Shown here piece by piece: positions 14,238 to 18,833 of a stretch of 18,833 nt of DNA. The first letter of the stretch is position 1; each line of letters opens with the position of its first letter. This stretch comes from Candidatus Berkelbacteria bacterium (GTDB lineage Bacteria > Patescibacteriota > UBA1384 > CAILIB01), in the NCBI GenBank assembly GCA_020058355.1, contig JAGVEG010000114.1, forward strand, positions 1-18,833, in the 5' to 3' direction. A model generated the notes under the pieces. The model saw nothing but the letters and a program-made list of their open reading frames with translations, did not search any database and was not told where the DNA came from. The position numbers were made by a program, and so were the translations under genes.

Positions 14238-16022
14238 CTAGCTGAGGACCAGCTGCTTTTTACGCTGCTCTACCTTAAAGAACATAATCGTGTCCCCTAC
14301 TGCCACGTCGTCGTGACCCTCACGGAAAGTGAACTCTACACCGCATTCAGTACCCGCCTTTACCTGCTTCACGGCATCCTTGCCACGGCGTACTTCAAGC
14401 ACGGTACCGATAGCAACTTGAGTCTTGTTTCGTACAGCACGCGCATGCAACTTTGCCTCAGCTACACCCTCTTCAACACGACCACCAAGCACGGCGTGCT
14501 TGCGGTTATCACGGAAACGAGCAAGTACCGTTAGGTGTCCAAACGGAACCTCTACGGATTCAATCGGCATCAGGTCAGCAAGTACCTCGCGGATTGCATC
14601 AAACAACTCGTAGATGACCGTATACAAGCTGATACCCACCTTTTCGCGCTCTGCCAACTGCTTTACAGAAGCTGGAATGCGGCTGTGGAAGCCAACAATC
14701 AGAGCCTTTGCGGTCTTAGCAAGGGTTACATCACCCTCACTAATTTCACCAACACCACCAGATACAATACGCACTTCAACGTCTTCACTCTTGTAGTTAT
14801 CAAGGGTGGTGCGAATTGCTTCAAGAGATCCGTTAGTATCCGCCTTAATAACAACATTCAACACACTCTTCTTTCCTTCTTTCTGCGTTGCAGATGAAGC
14901 CGATGAAGAAAGTGACGCGCTCGCACGCTTTGCGGTGCCGGTACGCAGGAATTGACGTGCAGCTTCACGGGCATCACGCTCGTGAGCAAATACCGCAAGC
15001 TGCTCACCGAACTCTGGCACGCCATCAAGACCGGAGATCTCAACTGGCATAGCTGGAGTAGCTTCGTCAGTTTTCTTACCACGGAAGTCAGTCAGGGTAC
15101 GCACACGACCAGAAACAGCACCAAGTGCTACGAAGTCTCCCGCATGGAGGACACCATTCTGAATCAAAAGCGTAGCAACTGGACCTACACCCTGTTGCAA
15201 GTGTGACTCTACGACTACACCAATGGCAGGCACGCCATAGTCTGCCTTAAGCTCACGAATATCCGTAGCAAGCAAAATCAGCTCAAGCAGCTCAGGAAGT
15301 CCTTGCCCCGTCTTACCGGAAATCGGCGCAATCACAGTTTGACCTCCCCACTCTTCGGGGACAAGGCCGTACTCAGTCAGCTCAGCTTTTACCTTCTCTA
15401 TATCGGCATCAGGCTTATCAATCTTATTGATCGCCACCAACATAGTTACGTTATGTGCCTTTGCGTGGTTAATTGCCTCTACAGTCTGGGGCTTAATACC
15501 GTCATCTGCCGCAACAACAAGCACTACAAGATCAGTAATCTGAGCACCGTGGCGACGCATCGCCTCAAATGCGGAGTGACCTGGTGTATCCAAGAAAGTT
15601 ACGGTACGTGCAGCAGAACCGTCTTTTGGCGTAACCTGAACCTGGTAGGAAGAAATATGCTGGGTAATACCGCCGGATTCCTTAGCAGCAACACTGGTCT
15701 TGCGAATGGTATCCAACAGAGTGGTCTTTCCGTGATCTACGTGACCCATAATGGTAACCACTGGCGGACGAGGACGAACATCATGCTCAACAACATCAGC
15801 ACTTACTGCACTAAAACTGGTTGCGCGAAGCTCTTCGCGCTCTACCATGATACCGAAGTCATCAGCGATGATTGAAGCAGTATCGAAATCAACGTCCTCG
15901 TTAATAGTTGCAAGTACCCCAAAGCCCATCAGCTTCGTGATGACGGTAGTAACCGGTTGCTGCAGGGCTTCTGCCAACTGCTTAACGGTAACAACTGCGG
16001 GCAATTTGATGGTAGTACTCAT
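14238..16022 (-). CDS. infB: Translation initiation factor IF-2
   Basis: The 594-aa product brings initiator fMet-tRNA to the 30S subunit in a GTP-dependent manner. It has a short IF2-N helical region (residues 1-55), then the G domain: G1 GHVDHGKT (93-100), switch GITQHI (118-123), G3 DTPGH (145-149), G4 NKID (199-202), and G5 as SGKTG rather than the common SAKTG. Domains II-IV follow, with [19 protein letters not shown] (domain III) and the C-terminal tRNA-binding beta-barrel ([14 protein letters not shown]). A Ser/Ala-rich linker lies near residue 375. The long, variable N-terminal extension of proteobacterial IF-2 is missing. I take the ATG at 16022; a TTG two codons upstream is possible. 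No Shine-Dalgarno sequence is present, and TATTTT lies four bases ahead, so a leaderless or near-leaderless mRNA is possible. nusA, the frequent neighbour, is absent. Confidence 0.97.
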   Translation of the reverse strand: MSTTIKLPAVVTVKQLAEALQQPVTTVITKLMGFGVLATINEDVDFDTASIIADDFGIMVEREELRATSFSAVSADVVEHDVRPRPPVVTIMGHVDHGKTTLLDTIRKTSVAAKESGGITQHISSYQVQVTPKDGSAARTVTFLDTPGHSAFEAMRRHGAQITDLVVLVVAADDGIKPQTVEAINHAKAHNVTMLVAINKIDKPDADIEKVKAELTEYGLVPEEWGGQTVIAPISGKTGQGLPELLELILLATDIRELKADYGVPAIGVVVESHLQQGVGPVATLLIQNGVLHAGDFVALGAVSGRVRTLTDFRGKKTDEATPAMPVEISGLDGVPEFGEQLAVFAHERDAREAARQFLRTGTAKRASASLSSSASSATQKEGKKSVLNVVIKADTNGSLEAIRTTLDNYKSEDVEVRIVSGGVGEISEGDVTLAKTAKALIVGFHSRIPASVKQLAEREKVGISLYTVIYELFDAIREVLADLMPIESVEVPFGHLTVLARFRDNRKHAVLGGRVEEGVAEAKLHARAVRNKTQVAIGTVLEVRRGKDAVKQVKAGTECGVEFTFREGHDDVAVGDTIMFFKVEQRKKQLVLS

Positions 16023-16156
16023 GGGCAAAATAATCGTTAGACGGCGGAAAACAAGCCTTCCGTGAAGGGGTGCTTTGGGTAGGGTAGCAGAGTATTGTGA
16101 AGTTTACCACTTTCTGGTAGCTGTTAGTTGCCGTAGAACGGCTAGGAGCGCAGAAG

Positions 16157-16585
16157 ATGTGTGTACTTACACTAAAAAGACTACCAGAACTCATGCGGAA
16201 AGAGTCTGGGAAGTACTTAATTATTTCCTTCACCGGCCTTAAGGCTGGACAAACCACGATGGACATAGGCACGGGAATCTATTTCTTCGTGTCTGACCAG
16301 GGCCGAAGCAGCCCCCCAGAACCACTTGCACCCGAAAGGGACGCTTATGCGAATGGAAGCACAATTACGGATGCTTTTGGGAAGCTATTATTGTCACTAG
16401 AAAGAGTGGTGACTACCACTAGGGATGGTGACGCTGTACATTTTTCAGAAGGCCAAATAGAAAAACTTATTGACAGTGTACTGAGTACAATGGACAGAAA
16501 AGGTCGATCAGTCTACCACCTCATGTGTTCCGGTCAGACATTACTTTTTCGAAAACAAGATGATGATACATTCTTACCACTGTAG
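16157..16585 (+). CDS. Hypothetical protein (142 aa), the only rightward gene
   Basis: The ORF encodes 142 residues starting MCVLTLKRLPELMRKESG, with no membrane span or signal peptide. It has a hydrophobic strand (KYLIISFTGL), a Pro-rich turn (RSSPPEPLAPER), an amphipathic helix (TDAFGKLLLSLERVV), another (EGQIEKLIDSVLSTMDRK) and a beta-like C-terminus ending FRKQDDDTFLPL. I do not recognise the family. Support for a real gene: AGGAG 8 bases before the ATG, a balanced composition, no better frame on the other strand, and a strong terminator 15 bases after the stop. It is divergent from infB and convergent with dcd, so it is transcribed alone. Short dyads in the divergent gap (TACCA-N5-TGGTA at 16105-16119, and GCCGT-N3-ACGGC at 16130-16142 just before the ribosome-binding site) are possible control points. 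Confidence 0.65.
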   Translation: MCVLTLKRLPELMRKESGKYLIISFTGLKAGQTTMDIGTGIYFFVSDQGRSSPPEPLAPERDAYANGSTITDAFGKLLLSLERVVTTTRDGDAVHFSEGQIEKLIDSVLSTMDRKGRSVYHLMCSGQTLLFRKQDDDTFLPL

Positions 16586-16600
16586 TGTATCTTGATTTTG

Positions 16601-16636
16601 AGAGGGGTGTGCACATGCACACCCCTCTTCTTTTTT
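16601..16636 (+). terminator. Intrinsic terminator of the rightward orphan gene
   Basis: A perfect 12-bp GC-rich stem (16601-16612 with 16617-16628, loop ACAT) is followed by TCTTTTTT. The U-run overlaps the stop codon of the convergent dCTP deaminase gene at 16635-16637. The leftward strand has only AAAATC after the stem, so the hairpin mainly serves the rightward gene. Confidence 0.9.
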
Positions 16637-17717
16637 ATTCCCTCGTGAAGTACTTACCCAGTCGCACCCCGACCTGCCCTTGATAATTCGTCGGCTCGGC
16701 AGCCTTCGTCTGGCCATACGGGTGCTCAGCAGGAGAAGAAAGTGTTTCGAAAATAAAGCGGCAAATTGGCTGACCATGCATCAGTGCTGCTGGGACTGAG
16801 CCAACGTTACGGATTTCAAGCACACAGGCTGCCCCATCAAATCCCACTCCCAAACCGGGATCAAAGAATCCAGCATAGTGACTGCGCAACTCACCGAGAC
16901 GATCATCAAAGGGAACCATGACCGCTGCCATATTTGCGGGGATTTGCATGCGCTCAATTGTTGCGGCAATCAAGAACTCACCAGGCTCAAGGAAAAGCAT
17001 GCCTCGCTCATCCTTTTGCTTCTCACGAAAGTAGGCGTTAGCTGGTAGGCTTTTGCGAGCTTTGAGGTCAACTGGCTTACCGGTGCGATGAGCAACCGCA
17101 TTACAGGGCACCCCTTCCAGAGAGAGATGTAGTACTGGCTCATTGTAGATACCTGGGCCGATAATAATATGCTCTTTTTCTTGAAGTTCTAGCCAACGCT
17201 TTCCTGTGACAATCTGATTCTCTCCCTCGATAACCATAATCTGCATGAGGGTCTCATCGGGATACGCCTTAACCGGGAAGCTCTGTGGCACAATAATCAT
17301 CCAGACCGATCCCTTATGGCCGGCTGGAATCGTATTGAAAGAAGCTGCTCCATCAACCACAAGAATACAGTGCAGATCAATACGACCAGATGAGCTCTTG
17401 GGGTTGGCTGGAGCAAACATGTCCTTACTAAACGCAACTTCAAGATCAACCTCTGCAAGATAGACGCGGTTCTGACCAAGGATTGTCCCGCTAGCAGTAA
17501 AGGGTACTTCTTGAAGTGTGTACGCCTCAATGAACTCATGGACCAGGAAGGTACTCCCCAATGATGGCATACAGGCAACCTCGTAGACCTTCCCTGTTTT
17601 CAAGGGAAGGTCGAGTGTTGCTGGCTGCACATACTTTGCCAAATTCACCGTGGACTTCAGCACACCTTGCTCAATGAGCTGAGTGATCTGGTGGTCCGCC
17701 AATGCGCCGGGGTTCAT
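16635..17717 (-). CDS. dcd: 2'-deoxycytidine 5'-triphosphate deaminase, tandem two-domain type
   Basis: The 360-aa product resembles two dUTPase/dCTP-deaminase beta-folds in tandem, twice the size of E. coli Dcd (193 aa). The N-terminal half has QPATLDLPL (like the G-A-T-V-D-V-R-L strand of Dcd) and NPKSSSGRIDLH in place of the D-G-R-S-S loop. The C-terminal half has FLEPGEFLIAATIERMQIPANM, FDDRLGELRSHYAGFFDPG, and CVLEIRN with the Glu (about residue 301) that matches the catalytic position. Dcd converts dCTP to dUTP and ammonia on the way to dTTP. I place the start at the ATG at 17717, one base after the gyrA stop, instead of the upstream in-frame start at 17771 inside gyrA. Close spacing without a Shine-Dalgarno sequence suggests coupling to gyrA. 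The exact reaction of the two-domain type (deaminase alone or with diphosphatase) is not settled by sequence. Confidence 0.8.
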   Translation of the reverse strand: MNPGALADHQITQLIEQGVLKSTVNLAKYVQPATLDLPLKTGKVYEVACMPSLGSTFLVHEFIEAYTLQEVPFTASGTILGQNRVYLAEVDLEVAFSKDMFAPANPKSSSGRIDLHCILVVDGAASFNTIPAGHKGSVWMIIVPQSFPVKAYPDETLMQIMVIEGENQIVTGKRWLELQEKEHIIIGPGIYNEPVLHLSLEGVPCNAVAHRTGKPVDLKARKSLPANAYFREKQKDERGMLFLEPGEFLIAATIERMQIPANMAAVMVPFDDRLGELRSHYAGFFDPGLGVGFDGAACVLEIRNVGSVPAALMHGQPICRFIFETLSSPAEHPYGQTKAAEPTNYQGQVGVRLGKYFTRE

Positions 17718-17718
17718 A

Positions 17719-18833
17719 CTAGGCAGCTTCAGGAGTTGGTTCTTCTTCGGACTGCGGAACAATTGCCGCACTCGCTACCTTATCACCGGAATCCATGCGC
17801 ATCAGGGTAACACCTTGCGTAACGCGACCAAGCTTCTTTACCGTACCAAGGCCAATCTTCACGACAGTGCCCTTAGTTGAGGCAAGGATCAGCTGATCAG
17901 TTGATTCAGCAGATACGACGGCACCACAGACAACATTTCCTACCTTTGGGGTAATGGCGGCTGCCTTAATACCCATACCACCACGACCCTGGACATCAAA
18001 TTCATCAAGCGACGTACGCTTACCAAAGCCGTTCTCCAAAATAACGAGGAGCTGCTTCTTGGCAAGGTCGGCCGGTGCCACCACATCAACATCAACCACG
18101 ATGTCATCAGGGCGAAGCTTCATACCACGCACACCCGCAGCGCTGCGGCCGGTAGGACGAACATCAGACTCCTTATAGAGAATTGCCTGTGCCTTAGCGG
18201 TAACCGAAACTACTACATGCTCGCCATCAGTAACCTTCACCCACTTCAGCATGTTGCCAGCCGCAAGAGTGATGGCGATGATACCGTTCTTGCGGACATT
18301 TGCGTAGGCTGCAAGCTCGGTACGCTTAACGGTTCCATCGGTAGTTCCCATCAGGAAGTAGCCACCCTGCTTCTCACGATCCTTGGTAAGGGTGAGGACA
18401 GCGGTAACCTTTTCATCGGTTCCCATCTGGACCACGTTTACAATCGGTGTTCCACGGGCAATACGACTTGCCTCAGGTACATCGTAAACTCCGGTGCGGT
18501 ACACTTTTCCCTTATCAGTAAAGATGTAGAGCAGGTCATGGGTCTTCGCGTGGAGAATGTAGGCAACTTCATCTTCTTCAGACTTGGTCACCACTCCCTT
18601 TACTCCCTTACCGCCACGCAACTGTGCACGGTACGCATCAGCAGCAACGCGCTTTACGTAGCTGGTTGAGGTCATACTAATGACCACATCGTCGTTAGGC
18701 ACGAGGTCTTCAAGAGCAAACTTCTCAGACTCACCCGGCATAATCTGGGTGCGACGAGGAATGGCGTAGCCATCTTTAATTGCCTTGGTCTCAGTAGCAA
18801 CAACGCCAAGGATCTTCTCTTCACTCGCAAGGA
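17719..18833 (-). CDS. gyrA: DNA gyrase subunit A, C-terminal part (5' end beyond the right edge)
   Basis: The frame is open from the right edge (371 codons in the window). It begins at the end of the coiled-coil/tower region (LASEEKILGV...YAIPRRTQI, like the K-R-R-T-E-I segment of E. coli GyrA) and then covers the beta-pinwheel DNA-wrapping domain: LEDLVPNDDVVISM, YVKRV, the GyrA box QLRGGKG at about 18604-18624 (consensus QRRGGKG), ARGTPIVNVV, GVRGMKL and a final TQGVTLMRM blade. The GyrA box supports GyrA over the ParC paralogue. It ends with a short acidic tail (SEEEPTPEAA). The breakage-reunion domain with the catalytic Tyr is outside the window. The gene is followed after one base by dcd. 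Confidence 0.95.
   Translation of the reverse strand, partial: LASEEKILGVVATETKAIKDGYAIPRRTQIMPGESEKFALEDLVPNDDVVISMTSTSYVKRVAADAYRAQLRGGKGVKGVVTKSEEDEVAYILHAKTHDLLYIFTDKGKVYRTGVYDVPEASRIARGTPIVNVVQMGTDEKVTAVLTLTKDREKQGGYFLMGTTDGTVKRTELAAYANVRKNGIIAITLAAGNMLKWVKVTDGEHVVVSVTAKAQAILYKESDVRPTGRSAAGVRGMKLRPDDIVVDVDVVAPADLAKKQLLVILENGFGKRTSLDEFDVQGRGGMGIKAAAITPKVGNVVCGAVVSAESTDQLILASTKGTVVKIGLGTVKKLGRVTQGVTLMRMDSGDKVASAAIVPQSEEEPTPEAA

Noticed and set aside
15995..16062. Possible promoter TTGTTT/TATTTT just before infB and a small dyad at 16045-16062
   Set aside because: The -35 match is weak and the spacing is 16 bases; not strong enough to list as a feature.
17718..17771. Upstream start for dcd inside gyrA
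   Set aside because: The ATG at 17717 gives the expected family start and tight stop-start spacing; the extra 18 residues are a shadow of gyrA.
1..18833. Search for tRNA, rRNA, CRISPR repeats, insertion sequences or a replication origin
   Set aside because: No cloverleaf, rRNA signature, regularly spaced repeat, transposase or clustered DnaA boxes were seen by eye.

Overview
The window (18.8 kb) is a compact stretch of bacterial chromosome made almost entirely of leftward (minus-strand) housekeeping genes. The mix fits a Patescibacteria/CPR-type genome, perhaps Parcubacteria-like. Evidence for this is a short RpoB (about 1133 aa), an S12 with an extra N-terminal segment, an Obg without a C-terminal extension, a type IV pilin-like gene inside the ribosomal-protein cluster, many junctions lacking a Shine-Dalgarno sequence, and base composition near 50% GC. 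This placement is an inference from gene character; no phylogeny could be run.

Reading in the direction of transcription (right to left): the 3' part of gyrA enters from the right edge and is followed after one base by a two-domain dCTP deaminase gene. This pair converges on the only rightward gene, an unrecognised 142-aa protein, at a strong terminator. infB is divergent from that orphan and ends at its own terminator. Next come a LysM + M23 cell-wall peptidase, obg with a Gfo/Idh/MocA-family oxidoreductase behind it, and a stretch (10142-10791) that looks like a small, recently broken gene.

The left half is the transcription/translation cluster: rpoB, rpoC and rpsL in tight succession. Then follow 348 bases of non-coding DNA carrying two related, tandem RNA-like units that each end in an intrinsic terminator, a pilin-like gene with its own promoter, and rpsG with a terminator. 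A small membrane protein and a truncated GNAT acetyltransferase run off the left edge. The usual rpsL-rpsG adjacency is therefore split by the RNA elements and the pilin, and no fusA/tuf follows rpsG.

The most unusual signals are the tandem RNA units between rpsL and the pilin gene, the palindrome that spans the pilin -10 box and start codon (probably a leaderless mRNA), a long stem-loop in the rpoB leader, the frame-broken gene at 10142-10791, and natural substitutions in the rifampicin pocket of RpoB. No CRISPR array, tRNA, rRNA or insertion sequence was seen.
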